Source of the DNA: Imbricaverruca yamaguchii
Taxonomy: Eukaryota > Arthropoda > Thecostraca > Neoverrucidae
Assembly: GCA_034440575.1 (NCBI GenBank)
Contig: JAOTOL010001569.1
Location: 911,001-975,000, forward strand
Reading direction: 5' to 3'
DNA: 64,000 nucleotides
Positions 1 through 11,776 of the stretch are shown one piece after another; the first letter of the stretch is position 1, and every line of letters starts with the position of its first letter. The position numbers and the translations under genes are program-made. The notes beneath the pieces are model-generated. The model ran no database searches. It was given only the letters and a program-made list of their open reading frames with translations, and had not been told where the DNA came from.

Positions 1-3000
1 AAATTGTTTTTATGTTGCTTAATTCTTAGTTCATTTTTTAAAATTATTTTTCTGTTTCTAGTCGATAAAGCACACCGAGAAACGTCTCAAGTAAACACGT
101 ATTTGCATTTTGACTTATTTTCGGCCAAATTTGTGCATGAAATCGACACTCATCCCGAAGGTTCATCGCCCGATGTACTGACATGCCTAATGACAATAAT
201 TTCATTTTTCTATCGGACACCATATATGCCTCAAAAACCTTATACGTGGACTGCCCTGGTGGTGCCCTGGTGGTTTTCAGCCCGTCTAACGCTGCGAGAA
301 ATTTCAAGCGCATATGTGGCCGAGTGTGCGTAACCCCAATGGATGAAGGATTAGGGTTTTGTGAATTCTGCATCATCTGTAAGACATATAGCAGTGGATC
401 TCACTGGATAGTGTTGCCTATAATTTGAGAAGTTGAAAGATGGCAAAGACGCTGCGTGTCGAAAGCCTAAGCAGCCGACCCGGTCGACCGAAACGATTGC
501 AAAAATGAGAAAATTACGCTTTCCCCCAAAACCTATCGATGTATTTTTATTGAAATTACATATTCGTAAACATCACATAGACAGCTTTCGAATATTGGTG
601 CCTCGTTTCCTGAGCGTCCGAAGCCCTTCCAACGAGCCGCGTGTGATGTTGCGCGTTAGTTAGTCATGCGGGCTTGACGTTGCGCGTCGTTTCTGCGGAA
701 GTGCGAAGTATGTTTTGTGAGCGTGACGCGCCGTCGGTGGCAGTCGTGCGTGCGCTCGTCGGTGTGACGCCGCCGCCGGCTGCGCGCGGCATGTGCAGAC
801 CGCCGCCCGACGTGTGCGAGTGTAGACCGAGGTGCCCTTGGCAGTACGCTGGCGCGGTCCTGACGAGTCTTGGTGCCGTCGTGTACGTGTGGTCCACGTG
901 ATCCACAGCCGGCGGGGATGCGAACTCCGGCCGGCGCCAGTGGGCAGGAGAAGTTGGCCACTCGCCGTGGTTTTCGTACTGATCTGTGTCGATGTGCCCT
1001 CCGTGGGCTGGTTGCGCACCTCCGTGAGGCAGCATTCATGGTGTGAAAAGTGAATTGCAGGCGTGCGTTGCATTACAGAATACTCACTGTACCGCAGCCT
1101 CATGCTTGGCGTGCGCTTGTGAAGTCTTCATTCCTCGTTTCTGACTGTATCCCGTTTACAAGTGTCGTGCTTATGCCCACCATAACGGATCCGTGATCGT
1201 GATAACGAACATCCCACAGCACAGTTTCAAGTGCAGGGTTTACCGATGATGTGCTATGTTATACAATACCGGTTTACAGCATAGGTGTTTGTATTGTAGT
1301 TGATATCTCTGTCTCCTAATTAGTGCCTCTCAACACTTGCAAGACCGGAACACTGATATTTACGCAATTGTGTCAAAACTGGGTTTGCGGTACTTAGCAC
1401 TTTTGACGACCTTTGCCTAGACGTTAGGTGTGCGGTGCGTGTGCGCGTTTGTGTGCGGGGCTGGCCAGGAGCGGTCCGCGGGCCGCCACCTGCTGCACCA
1501 GCCGCTCTGACCTGGGTCACGGCGGCGTCGGGACGGCGTCGCTGCAGAAGGGCAGGGCGACACGTGTAGTGAGCGGAGCCCCTGCTGCTGCACCCCGCTG
1601 GCTATGGTACTACCGTGTGGCGTACACTCGTGCGGTGGTGGGTCGCGAACTGGCCTGGGCGCCGACTCGACCGACCACGGCCACGCTGCCCCGCACTGTC
1701 GCTCCTCGAGGTGGCGACCCGGGCTCGGCACTGACGGTGACCCAAGGTCAGCCTCTGGTGGCGGACCGGCGCCGTCCTGGTGGTCGGCCAAGGTCAGGAC
1801 CCAGGGTGCGCCCTCTGGTGGTGGCGAGGCTGTGCGACGTGACGTGACGTGACATGTCATGACCCGGAGCCGACAGCACGCGCCCGTGCTGTCTTGAAGC
1901 TCTGGTGGCTGCGCCACCCACAGAGCACTACCCCGGCGATGCTTATCTCGCTACTGGCGACTTCGCCAAGGAAATATTCAGCGTAGAGTTCCGCGTACTG
2001 CCTCATAGCTTTCGTCGTAAAGTACCTAGCATATTATTTACTAGCATCCTTGGTCAGATATCGACAACTAATCATGGCTTATTATCGGTATGGTTTGCGT
2101 ACTTGTTCACACAAGCTTGATTGGTGTAGACGTGTTATTTTTGTAGTGCTGTAGTGGCACGAACTACCTGTGATTTCCAACAAATACATCATTCTAGTGA
2201 GACTGTGGTACGGCGGAGGACGAAAGAGGGATGCGTTTTCACGACACGTTTGTTAAGAATATATATGCCGTCGTCGACCTCTCGCATCGATCGGTCGCTT
2301 GTTATCCATAAACAGAACAAAAAAGTTAGTTGTTGGGCGTGGTTTCTAGAATAAGAATCGGTGCTAAGCGCAATTCTGTTGCGCCGATCCTGGACCTGTC
2401 TTCCAGTCGGGAAATACCAGTTATATGGCACAATTTTGACCGAAACTTTAGCGTACCCACACAGCGGGTCTGACCTTGCTTGACCAATTATCAACTGCTA
2501 CCCTAGCCGGAGGCGAACAGCGAGCGCGTGAGGCGACTAGCTCGTGCCAGGACGGGAAAATATTTGCAGGCCAACGGGAAAATCGCTCTGTCCAACCAGG
2601 GGGCTAGCCTCGCCCTTAGCACGACTGATTCTACGATCTTGTAAGAAACGAGTGCTCGACTGGGGTGATCTCTGCTTGGGGGGACGGGGCGGGAGATTCC
2701 TCGATTTACGGGCACAGCTCGTCTGACGCAAATGGAATACGATTTGAGACGACGCCACGATGTTGGGATATTTTGGAAAGTTTTCCTTCGCGCATATTGC
2801 TCTGAACTGGGGTGCATACGTGCCAAATCGATGGATCTTCGTGGAAATGCTCGTCCTGGGTGTTCGTCCACCCGTGGTGCACAGACACAGTTTTGTGTTT
2901 GGTGCACCACCCGTGGTGCACAGTTTTGTCGTTGGTCGTCGGAGCCGTTTGGCCATAGAGAAGGAAGAGCGCGGCTGTTGCGCCAAAAGTTGATCGTTTC

Positions 3001-3436
3001 ACCCACAACGTGGTGGCGCCGCCACGCCGTGTGTGTGTGTTTGGGGGGGGGGGATGGCTGCATCCGAATGGATGCTGGCGCTTCTGGCGAGCATGAATTG
3101 ACGTCAAATTCTGCGTGATACCATAGTGCGAGGAATGCGTGCAAGGAATCGTAATTTGTGACGGGTGAGATTACGTCTTTATACAACTGTGGTATTGTCA
3201 CGTGAACTGATAACAGGGCTCGGCGGATGCAAGCTAAGGAATCGCAAGATGTCTGACTGCGATGCAAACCAAGTAGAGCGGAGGAGGATATGGATGAGGA
3301 GAGGCAGATAGACAGACAGACAAACACAGGGTGGTGCCGCGAACATTAGCTAACACTCGCTCGGTTTGGATAGCTGTTCGAAAATTAGCTACGAGCCTCA
3401 GCTTGCAGCGCCCGCGCTTCGTCTCTGATTTGTCCT
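1..3436. other. Unassigned non-coding sequence with two GC-rich, CpG-rich stretches
   Basis: I recognise no gene here. Roughly 650-1050 and 1420-1900 are GC-rich and CpG-rich and so lack stop codons on both strands, which explains several overlapping open frames. Around 1730-1830 a short segment (CCAAGGTCAG followed by CCTCTGGTGG-type sequence) occurs twice. A 274-codon minus-strand open frame at 2503-3327 overlaps other open frames in the same stretch and has no recognisable domain. An 11-base G tract lies at 3043-3053. A CpG island linked to a gene left of the window is possible but cannot be shown. Confidence 0.5.
2902..2921. other. Short palindrome with 9-bp arms
   Basis: GTGCACCAC at 2902-2910 and GTGGTGCAC at 2913-2921 are perfect reverse complements separated by CC. 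The right arm and the following bases resemble sequence about 45 bp upstream (CCCGTGGTGCACAG near 2871-2884), so a small direct duplication surrounds it. A protein-binding dyad is conceivable. Function is not inferable. Confidence 0.5.
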
Positions 3437-3520
3437 AGCTGAATTAATGCTTGTTAATGAAAGCTGAATTAGCTCTTATGAAGCCGAATTAGCTCTTATT
3501 AAGCTGAATTAGCTCGTGCT
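3437..3520. repeat. 20-bp minisatellite, about 4 copies
   Basis: Three units of exactly 20 bp lie at 3461-3480, 3481-3500 and 3501-3520, each containing GAATTAGCT after AAGC. A longer diverged unit precedes them from 3437. Short imperfect tandem array with no coding meaning. Confidence 0.8.
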
Positions 3521-5119
3521 ACTCCGCTGTAGATAATTGAGCAGCAGATCTTTTTGTGGTGATTTGGTGTGAATGTCACTGCATGCCAGGCGGGGTTAGT
3601 CAGGCTGCCAGTTCTGAAGACATTTGTTGTGGACACAACTTTGCAAGTTCTGCCTAAGCACGTGTGAAAGCAGCGGAAGTTCAATATGCCCATTCAGCTG
3701 GATATTCTCCGGTCAATCGACTTCGCTCATTTTCGGTTCAAGTATGTCCAAGGTCAAGTATACCCAGCTTATCCAGGTGGCGACTTTTGCGTCACATTTC
3801 TTGCAGGAAAATGTGAATAAGAAGTCATATATAGTTATATGCTCAATATATAATATAAGTTATATTATATAGGATCACGGGCTTAAGCCCAGTGATTGAG
3901 TTGGCCGTAGATGGCCAGTGTGTCGATCGATAAAACTGGCCATCCTGCTAAAGTTATGAGTCGAAAGTTACACCTTTCAGACCTTGCTACTGCTTGGCAA
4001 ATAGGTGGTCATGAGCATGTTGCTCCGCTGCCTCCCGACAATTGCTACCGACCGCCGAGGTGTGCATGGGTGTAACCACGGATTCTAAATGGGGGGGACA
4101 AATCATGGGCGTGGTAAGTTTTAAAAGGATAAAGTGGCCTGCCCCCCACCCCAAAAAAAGAAGAATTCAGCAACTTTTTTTTTTCAATGTCATTTGTAGC
4201 CATTTTCAGATTTGCAATTGTTAAAAGTGATATTTTGGGAACTAAAATTTCTGTCAAAATTAGCCACTTTAACTACTCATTACTGCCTATGAACATCTAG
4301 CTTTATGTCGTATGTGCTAAACCCGATTTCACGATCACCATAGAGCAATGCTGTAAATATGTTAAACGTTGCTCTCTTGTAGCAGGAAATACATAAAGTA
4401 TTGGACGATGGTTTTATGGAAGCAAATATGGACCTTCAATTATCTTTCCCATGGTCTCTTGTTTTACGGGCACATATTTAGATGCAATGACAACAAGAGT
4501 GGACAATAGCTGTGGCACCGAGGACATGTACCCCCACGTGGAAGATGGCGTCCCCAGGCCAGGAAAAGGCGTCCCTCTGAAAAGGTTGGAGTGTGTCCGC
4601 TTGAATTTTTCATCCGGGGGCGCCTTTATGAAATAAAAAGGCACCCCTTCGAAGGAAAGGCTGAATTTTTCAGGATGGTCCAAACGCAGCCATCCCCTAT
4701 AATTTTGCAGCCAGAGGCGTCCCTCCAGGTGTTTTCGCAGTGGCGTCGCTTCAAAGAAATGGCGCCCCTCCAGAAAAGTGTCCCCATTGCAAGTCATGGA
4801 TCTACCCCTGATCACAACATTGCTCTCTCGCGGTTCTGAACTCCTGCTAGTCATAAAATTGTGCGCATCGGCGTGTGGTTTCTCTTAAAAAATTGACAAC
4901 ATCCGTCGAACCATTGAGAGGAAAGCGGCAATTTGAAGAAAAAATATATATAATTTATGTCCGAAACAGCAATGTGGCAGTGTAAATAAGAAGCCAACGA
5001 TGAGGGCACCGTCCGATCAGATTATGTCGGATTCCTTGGGGGAGCCCCTAGTCACATAGGGTAAGGGTGCTTGAAATGACAACGGCTGCACACAAAAATA
5101 GATTTGACCATCCTATTCT
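3521..5119. other. Unassigned sequence with possible transposon-end debris
   Basis: No gene is recognised. At about 4065-4096 the sequence GGGTGTAACCACGGATT followed by a G run resembles the ends of non-autonomous DNA transposons, but no partner end was found. A 10-base T run lies near 4175. Around 4550-4790 a GGCGYCCCTC-like phrase recurs irregularly, and a similar phrase recurs at 8450-8570. This suggests an eroded dispersed repeat. A 146-codon minus-strand frame at 4414-4854 spans this repeated phrase and is not convincing as a gene. Confidence 0.35.
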
Positions 5120-6160
5120 TATTACACTCAATCATTGTACACACGCCGGACCTTCGAAAACTGAAATTATTTCGATATCTCAACATTCTGATACGGCATG
5201 ACAAGCCACGTCGAAGGACACCCACATAATGCAAATTGAAGCCATGTCCACGACACGCAGGGATTCTGAAAATTAAACGAACCTTTGACCTCGGGGCTTG
5301 GTCTGACATGTCCTTTGTTGAAATGTTACTCGAGGGTTGTCCATGGGCTTTCTCTTGATGCCAAGTATGGGTAGCTTTTGGAAAAATGAAGAAACGTGGG
5401 GCGATCTAAGAAATGAGTTCGACCTTTGACTTTGAAAATGAATGTGATTTCTGAACAATTTGCTAGAGTACCACACGGTACATCGAATCACTCTACTTGA
5501 TGAAAATTGAAGACATAGCGACGCGGCGCGAGCACTTATCCCGGTTTAAAAATGTTACTTGAGTGTTTGCTTTGGGCTGTCAATTGATAGTGGATCTGGG
5601 TAGGCTTGGGCGAGAACCACAAAAAATGTGAGGCGATCGAAGAAATCAGCTTGGATTTTGACCCGTCCAGATTATTTCGAAATAATCAAACCTTTGGCCT
5701 TGACATGTTTCGGTTTGAAATGTTCCTCGAATGTTCACCACAGGTTATTGCTTGATGCCAAATCTGGATAAGTTCGAGAGAAAACGAGAAAAAATGGCGA
5801 CCGAAGCGTCAGCTTGACCTTTGTCGCTGACAAATAACTTTGTTGCTTAGCTTTCTGATACTGCATAGCAAGCCACGTCGAATGACGCTCATTTGATGGA
5901 AATTGAAGCGATAGCAACCGAACCTCGCGTTCGGTCGATATCGCTTCATTATCGCCATCTAATAAATGAAGCTAACCTTTGACCTAGCAGTTTGACCTTG
6001 ACATGTACCAATTTGAAATGTTGCAGGTTGGTTCACCACAGGCTATCACTTGCTACCAGATTTTGGCAGGTTTTGGTGAAACCGAAAAAAATGGGAGGCG
6101 TCTGAAGAAACCGATTTACGTTGAACCTTGACAGTTAAAGTGGCAATACGAGACCTATGT
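5120..6160. repeat. Ancient, strongly diverged long-period tandem repeat
   Basis: Two modules alternate. Module A (CAAGCCACGTCGAA followed by an ATTGAAG block) is seen near 5187-5255 and 5848-5918, with a weaker copy near 5461-5523. Module B (GACATGT, then TTTGAAATGTT, later CTTGATGCCAA, ending near AGCTTGACCTTTG) is seen near 5305, 5540, 5702 and 6000. Spacing is about 230-300 bp where A is present and about 165 bp between the second and third B, where A seems deleted. Copies differ at many positions, so the array is old. No open frame spans it. Confidence 0.7.
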
Positions 6161-6975
6161 AGTTCCTTCCAGGGTGTTCAGTGTTAATTGATTTGAACGA
6201 TCATAAACCCGTCGCTGAATGCCGATGCAAATACAAATACACCTCCGGCGAACTCGTCGATGAATACGAATGCGAATACGATGTTAACTTGACATACGTG
6301 CTTAAGGCTGCTCATGACTTCCCTCAGTGGTCTTGAAGATACCCAAGGACATCCAGAGTAGCATTTGTTCAAGATATATCAATATATGAGCAGGGGAATG
6401 CAGCCCAAGACGTATAAAGCCTCGCGATAATGCAGATGTGTTGCCTAGTAGAGCACAATTTTCCACACAAGCTAAACAGGAGATAGTCAAAATTCATGCT
6501 ATTCAAGAATGGCCTGGAAGCAGACATTTCTCATCCGCGACTATATGGGAGTTATTTGTGCTTCAGTGCCGGCAGTTTCACAAGTAGTATCACAGGTGCA
6601 GCCGGGGGAATAGTTTGCTGGATTTCTACCACGAAAACACTAAATTTTCCGCGCGGATTGCTGTCTATGTTTCGTTACCATTCTTTTTAACGGCCCCTCA
6701 GGAAAATCCCGGCTGCGCCACTGATTAGCATGCCCAAACGGGAGGAAATTGGCCTCATTCTTATACAGTATGTGTGACAGGACGCCTTTAGCACTCAGCC
6801 GTTTCCAGTAGTCAGGCTCAGAATTTCGCCCTTTTCTCAGCACCAGCTGGTTGATGTCTTGCGGGATTTTTCCCTGTACGGATGCATCCCTAGATGACCT
6901 TTCATCCCTCCCAAGGAAGTATCGAAGCAAATAACAGACAATTGGTGCCAATACGGCACTAGGAGGTGAGGGGCC
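6161..6975. other. Unassigned unique sequence
   Basis: Apart from the possible transposon end listed separately, I see no gene, RNA or tandem repeat. Open frames are all below about 105 codons and resemble nothing known. Confidence 0.4.
6691..6724 (-). mobile_element. Possible terminus of a hAT-like non-autonomous DNA transposon
   Basis: Read on the minus strand the segment starts CAGTGGCGCAGCCGGGATTT and continues into CCTGAGGGG. CAGTGGCG-type ends are frequent in hAT-like elements and derived MITEs. No matching inverted end and no 8-bp target duplication was found nearby, so this is weak. Confidence 0.25.
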
Positions 6976-7135
6976 GCTAAGGCTGAGTAGGATGCTATTC
7001 TCCCAACCGAAAGGTTGTACGTTTCAGTCTCACCTGTCACCACTATTCCCTTCGCCCGCGACCAATTGGTGCGGGGGATTAACGACACAGTATGACGAAA
7101 ACTGTCACTGCATCGTAAAGCCGATAACCAACCAA
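6976..7135 (+). mobile_element. tRNA-derived SINE, family 1, degenerate copy
   Basis: This matches the two well-preserved family-1 copies at 14399-14558 and 56583-56742. It has a head with GAGTAGGATGC, a weakened box B region (GTACGTTTCAGTCTCACC in place of GTGGGTTCGAGTCTCAC), then CACTATTCCCTTCGCCCGCG and GACCAATTGG, and it ends CCGATAACCAACCAA. Estimated length is about 160 bp, the same as the other copies. Many substitutions and a small insertion near 7095-7110 show it is older. No clear target-site duplication was found. Confidence 0.85.
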
Positions 7136-8998
7136 CCTGCCGTGCCAGTGTAAAATAAACTAATGTATGTGCATCGGCGCAGCTGGCATAGTGCGGGTAA
7201 CATTCAGTTCCTTCATTTCAGAAAATGGAACGATGAATGTAGAGAAAGGCAGGAGAAAACGGTAGATGTATCCCTACTGCCAAATTCCTGTATCGTATTG
7301 GATAAATATTTTTGAATGGGGATTTTGTTCACCTGAGTTCTTTTTCAGTATTTGACCCGCGCCTGCACCGGTTCCATTCGGTGATATCACAAATACATTC
7401 GTTCTCCAAAGTACGACTTGTTGAAGTTATGTAACAATTGATCGGTGATCCAGTGTCGGTAAGTGAAGTAAGGGCAGGTGTAGATTCAAATGGGCAGACT
7501 TCCCAAAGCCAGCGCTAAGAATATCGGAATTGAAAAGAACCGTTTCGTCCCCCTCTAGGTTTTGTAGGGCAGGCCCGGTCTAGTTGATATAATTTTGTCG
7601 AAACTCAAAATAACTCATCGCTTTCGAATGGCAGTGAAGAGATTCACCTACACCAAGCCTAGCCATTCTAGTATCACCCCCGATACATGGTTTCGTCGCA
7701 TCCTCTGGACTTTCCACTAGAGAGCGAAACATCGCACGACTACCGATTCATCAACTTGCCCCGCAATGGGGGTAAACTGGTACTGAAGATAGGGTAAGTT
7801 GATGAAGTATAAGTTGAATAGTATAGATTATCCGTAGGTGGCATTAGTTTACACCGTTTGAAGGTCCATGTTTCACCTTTACAGTAATAATACTGGGTTT
7901 GATCCCGGGTGACCATTGCTCATGGTTTATGTCACCTGTGGAAGGCGCAAACGTGCATTCCGTAGTTGCACCTTTTACTTCGTTCCATGACTTACGTCTG
8001 GTGAGAAATGACCGTATAAATATTTGATAAGGACATCTTGAAACAGTTAGCAGACACCTTAATACGAATAGGTAATTCTGTCGGAGGTTTATTACACTAC
8101 CAGCCCATAAAATGTAGATACAGGCTGGTGTTGATGGAGGCTGATAAATTTGGTGCAGGCTGTATCAATTTATCCCGCGGGTTTTCGGGTGTGGGCTAGA
8201 ACGTCTTGCAGAACATTGCGAGGACGGTGTAACGTGCTCGCTATCCGAGCACATGCACATTCGCCTATCCGAGCTATCTATAGAAATAGGTAGCTCGAAT
8301 ATGGCTTCGAAAAATTATGAAAAGGCCGCACGGAATGTAATACACAGGGACGAATCACTGCATCATTATGAGGGATGATTGTCCAGAGGTGCCATGTCCA
8401 TTGGGAGAGACACTGATCGGCAGAAAACTTCAGGTCTTCAGCTTCCTCAACGAGGCCCGCCCGGGGGGCACCTTTTCCTAAAAATGTCCGTAGTGGAGAG
8501 CAATGGAGGCCTATGGAGGAGCATTTTGCATAAAAAATCGAGAGGGTGCCTTCCCAATGGCGCCATTTCCCAATATAAAGGAAGAAGACGAGGTATCATA
8601 TGGGAATTACGGGTAGGATTCAGATAGTGTCGTTGCGAGCATACCGGGCCTTTCCTAATACGGTAATTTGTTCTCGTCTTCCAGGGCCACTTGGGTCTCA
8701 CAAGAGCGCTAGCAACCTGACATTCGACAGCGATATCATTCCTGACATTCCCGGTGCATTGTAGCCTTTCCTTCGAGCATGCTCTAAGTGTACAAATGGG
8801 AATCAAAGATTGCACTCTTTCCTATGACCAGACTTCCACGCCGTCGTATATCCAATGTTATAACGCGAAAGCACGCGGTAAAACAATGCTCAAAATAGGA
8901 ACCCAAAAACTATGAAGAGAAGTATTGTCTTGTTGGGGTCCATGTTGAAATTACATCTTCCTTTTCAAGTAGCATAGAAATTCCTGTTTTCGTTTCAC
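7136..8998. other. Unassigned unique sequence
   Basis: No gene, RNA or clear repeat was found in this stretch. Near 8450-8570 the phrase GGGGGCACC/GGTGCC with ATGGCGCC resembles the degenerate repeat seen at 4550-4790. No open frame exceeds about 122 codons, and none shows a recognisable domain. Confidence 0.4.
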
Positions 8999-9120
8999 GT
9001 GGCATTGCGAAATTTCAAGTCCGCTCGACCGAGAGTGCGTGGTGCCCATCGCCAGTTCCCCTGGCATAGCGAGGTTTCCAGTCCTCTCCGTTGAGTGTAT
9101 GCGACGCCCGTCACCCTCGC
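8999..9120. repeat. Diverged tandem duplication of about 61 bp
   Basis: The segments at about 8999-9060 and 9061-9120 align end to end. Shared features are TGGCATNGCGA, TTTC.AGTCC and GAGTG, then GCCC followed by TCGCC or TCACC. About two thirds of positions look alike. It is a simple old duplication with no coding meaning. Confidence 0.6.
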
Positions 9121-10670
9121 TTCAACAAGGGGCTAAACTTCCTTTACTTCCCGCTTCCCCTGCCATATACGTTGGTTGGTGCGAGGAGTTCTGGTGAGTA
9201 TGGAAATGTGAAGATTGACCCCATGGAATTCCGTGGTACTCGGCTCAAAGAACTTTAGAGACCCGCTCCATTTGAAAACCTTGACGAAGTTTTCCACGAA
9301 ATTTGCACACGAGAGCCCATGCCCATCAACGTAACGAATGCTGTGCTGAAACAGGCTATTTGCGCCAACAGCAGTGAGCCCACTGTACGACTCTCTGTTT
9401 GTACGAGATGTCAGGCAATACAAACTTCGATGTTGATCCTACGGTAAGCAAAAGAAGAAGAAAAAACATCGGTAAAACTTTAAGAAAGCCATAGCGTTTT
9501 GAAAACTATCCAAGTTTTCGTTGTCAGTGTCAGTATCCATTAGGCATGCGTCGGTGTCCACTGCACTTTCACGCGTGCAGCAAATCAATAGAGACCCAGA
9601 GAATACACGAACGTATAGAGCCCACGGTCGCGAATGGGCGAGCACGCCACGAGCCAGGCCATCATTACCGCCGCGAGGGAAGCCTCGGTAGTCTTTCTAC
9701 CACAGTTATCCATTTCATCATCCATGATATCGACACGAGAGTAGGCCGGCTCTGATGGGCTCAACGTGGATTATATCCCCATCTACTCTCTATTTCTGAC
9801 GCAATGTACTTTTCACAAAGCTGGAGCGATGCCGCATCGTTTCAAATACTAATAGGTATTTATGTTTGCTTTATCACCATGTGATCTAGAGTGCACTTAC
9901 TGGCACCCTAGATCACATGGGGTTTCCAGTGCGTATGTCTGGAGCAGGTCTGGCCATCTGTAGACGGCTGGAGCAGACCTGGCTGTCTGTGGACGGCTGG
10001 AACATCCACGGTCTGTGGGTGGGTATTCTAGTGGGATTTGGCGTGCCTGGTTGTTGGCGAGTGAGCTGGTATGACTTTGTGGTCGATGGTGAGGAGTGGG
10101 TGTGACGGGATGTCCCGGAAAATGAGCTGGTGTAGCATTAATGTCGGCAGCTGAGGAGCGGGCGTGACAGGGTGTTCGGGGAAAGGGAGTCGGGGTATGA
10201 TCGCGTGCGTTTTCGGACGAGTGAGGAGGTTGTGGGGAACATAATGCTGCGGGACGAAAAGCCTGGGTGAGGGACTGCCGGATTCAGTGTGCGTGGGACA
10301 TGGGATGGGGTGGAGCTGAGCCGCCGACGTGCGGGCGGGCCGGGGGGGGCGCTGCCGCCTCCCGGGCCCGCCTGGCGAAAACTGTCCCGTCCCGTGTCGA
10401 AGAGGTCACGACGGGCACAGCCGACGTTGGCTGCATCGCCAAGTGGATAGCAGTGGCGGTGACGCTGGCCAACCTGGAGGTCGGGGGCGGCCATGAACAC
10501 GTGCCACGCCCACTGACCAGACAGGTCAGGCAAGTCCAAGCCGCCAGCTACTGAAGCGACTGTCCAGCCGAGGGATGGGTCATTCCACAAGGACCGTCTG
10601 CCGCCAACACTCCCGTGTTTCAGTTTTACAGAGTTGTAATCACTGCTATCTCAGCTTATTTTGTTGACAT
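9121..10670. other. Unassigned sequence with small local duplications
   Basis: Two 29-bp units, both starting GGAGCAG and ending GACGGCT, lie at 9941-9969 and 9970-9998. Farther on, GAGTGGGTGTGACGGGATG (about 10094) and GAGCGGGCGTGACAGGGTG (about 10155) mark another diverged duplication. The stretch 10290-10550 is GC-rich and open in several frames. No gene is recognised. Confidence 0.45.
9877..9920. other. Foldback hairpin, 18-bp stem and 8-nt loop
   Basis: CCATGTGATCTAGAGTGC (9877-9894) and GCACCCTAGATCACATGG (9903-9920) pair at 17 of 18 positions around the loop ACTTACTG. The structure is compact enough to be a snap-back inverted duplication or a very short MITE. No flanking target duplication is evident. 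A small-RNA precursor is possible, but the stem is shorter than typical pre-miRNA stems. Confidence 0.75.
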
Positions 10671-10826
10671 ATTTTAAGTACTGTTTTCTTAACTACTGTT
10701 ACTTAAGTGGTTGTTATTTTAAGTGCTGCTATTTTAAGTACTGTTATTTTAATTACTGTTACTTTACTTCCTGTTCTTTTAATTGATGCCATTTTAATTA
10801 CTGTTATTTTTATTCACTGTTATTTC
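10671..10826. repeat. 15-bp T-rich minisatellite, about 10 copies
   Basis: The unit ATTTTAAGTACTGTT recurs about ten times in register with substitutions only. The last copy runs into TTATTTCAG followed by AAATG, which looks like a 3' splice site after a pyrimidine-rich tract, but no convincing exon follows. Unlike the GC-rich arrays to the right, this one is AT-rich. Confidence 0.88.
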
Positions 10827-11547
10827 AGAAATGCGTCGATGGAGGGAAGAAGATACGACTAGCTTTTCGGTAAATCCTTCACAATCTGCCGAAGGTGAAG
10901 CTTATGCCTGTATGAAGCTTACAGGGCACGTGACATCTATGCAACGTTTTTCGCTTGACGGCAGCATGTACGCATGTTTGAATACAATTGAATATCAAGC
11001 GTACAATTCCACGCATCAAATTTTATCGTAAGGTGAGATCAGCATAGACACCATTATCGTCACATTCTCGACGTTTTTTAGCCCGTTAAGGACCCGTGGA
11101 ACGTTTTGGTACCATATGCTCAGAGTAAAATATGAGGTCGTGTTCCTGTAGTGAGAACCGGTTTAATGGCATTCCTACGTTGTCAAGACTTTCGGTGTAC
11201 TGTGTCAGCCGATAATCAGTAAATCAGAACGGTAGGGGTAGTCTTTGATGCAACCGAAAGTTACCAGAAATAATGCAGTCAGGGGTTACTCTTGACAATG
11301 AATATGTTTGTTTATGTTTTGTTTCGGGGATGTGATATATAATTGACGGTGATCATGTCAGTGACGGTCGTCATGACATATGTGCAATGTCTAATTACGT
11401 AGCATTTGTTTCCAGACCGCGCTGGACGCCCCCACAGTTTGGAGGTACCACACGGGCCCACCACCGGTCCTGAGTGCTGACCGCTGAGAGGAGACTGTGC
11501 GCGGGGGGGACGCAATGCATGCGTGGCAGCGTGCTATCGTCGTTTCG
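10827..11547. other. Unassigned sequence
   Basis: A 66-codon open frame starts at 10831 just after the T-rich array, but its product resembles nothing known. Nothing else could be supported here. A 7-base G run lies near 11506. Confidence 0.35.
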
Positions 11548-11560
11548 TTGGCGAACAATT

Positions 11561-11667
11561 TTTTGGACATTTCTCAATCCCGCGGCCCACCGGCGAAACA
11601 GTGTGGGCGGCGCCATTAGCCGTGAATGTGCATAAAGTGTGTCGTGAACCAACCAATAAACAAACAA
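11561..11667 (+). mobile_element. SINE-like retroposon, family 2, with 13-bp target-site duplication
   Basis: The insert is flanked by perfect copies of TTGGCGAACAATT at 11548-11560 and 11668-11680. Its inner part, from CGCGGCCCACCGGCGAAACA through GCCATTAGCCGTGAATGTGC to a tail ACCAACCAATAAACAAACAA, is nearly identical to the reverse complement of 32417-32502. Two copies in different flanks, each with its own 13-bp duplication, establish retroposition. The tail GTGTGTCGTGAACCAA resembles the family-1 SINE tail GTGTGTCGTAAAACCAA, so both may use one LINE partner (inference). No clear tRNA boxes are seen, so the copy may be 5'-truncated. Confidence 0.88.
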
Positions 11668-11776
11668 TTGGCGAACAATTCGATGCCGGTGCGTGCAGGA
11701 ATCGCCAAGTTCAGCGTCATGACATGAACGGTGTGTACCTGCGAGCGAAGCTATCGAGACGATCGGCGACATTCAT

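Noticed and set aside
2503..3327. 274-codon minus-strand open frame
   Set aside because: Unusually long for non-repeat DNA, but other frames in the same stretch are also open on both strands. The product shows no domain, and a CACAC and G-run stretch lies inside. I would need a transcript or a homologue.
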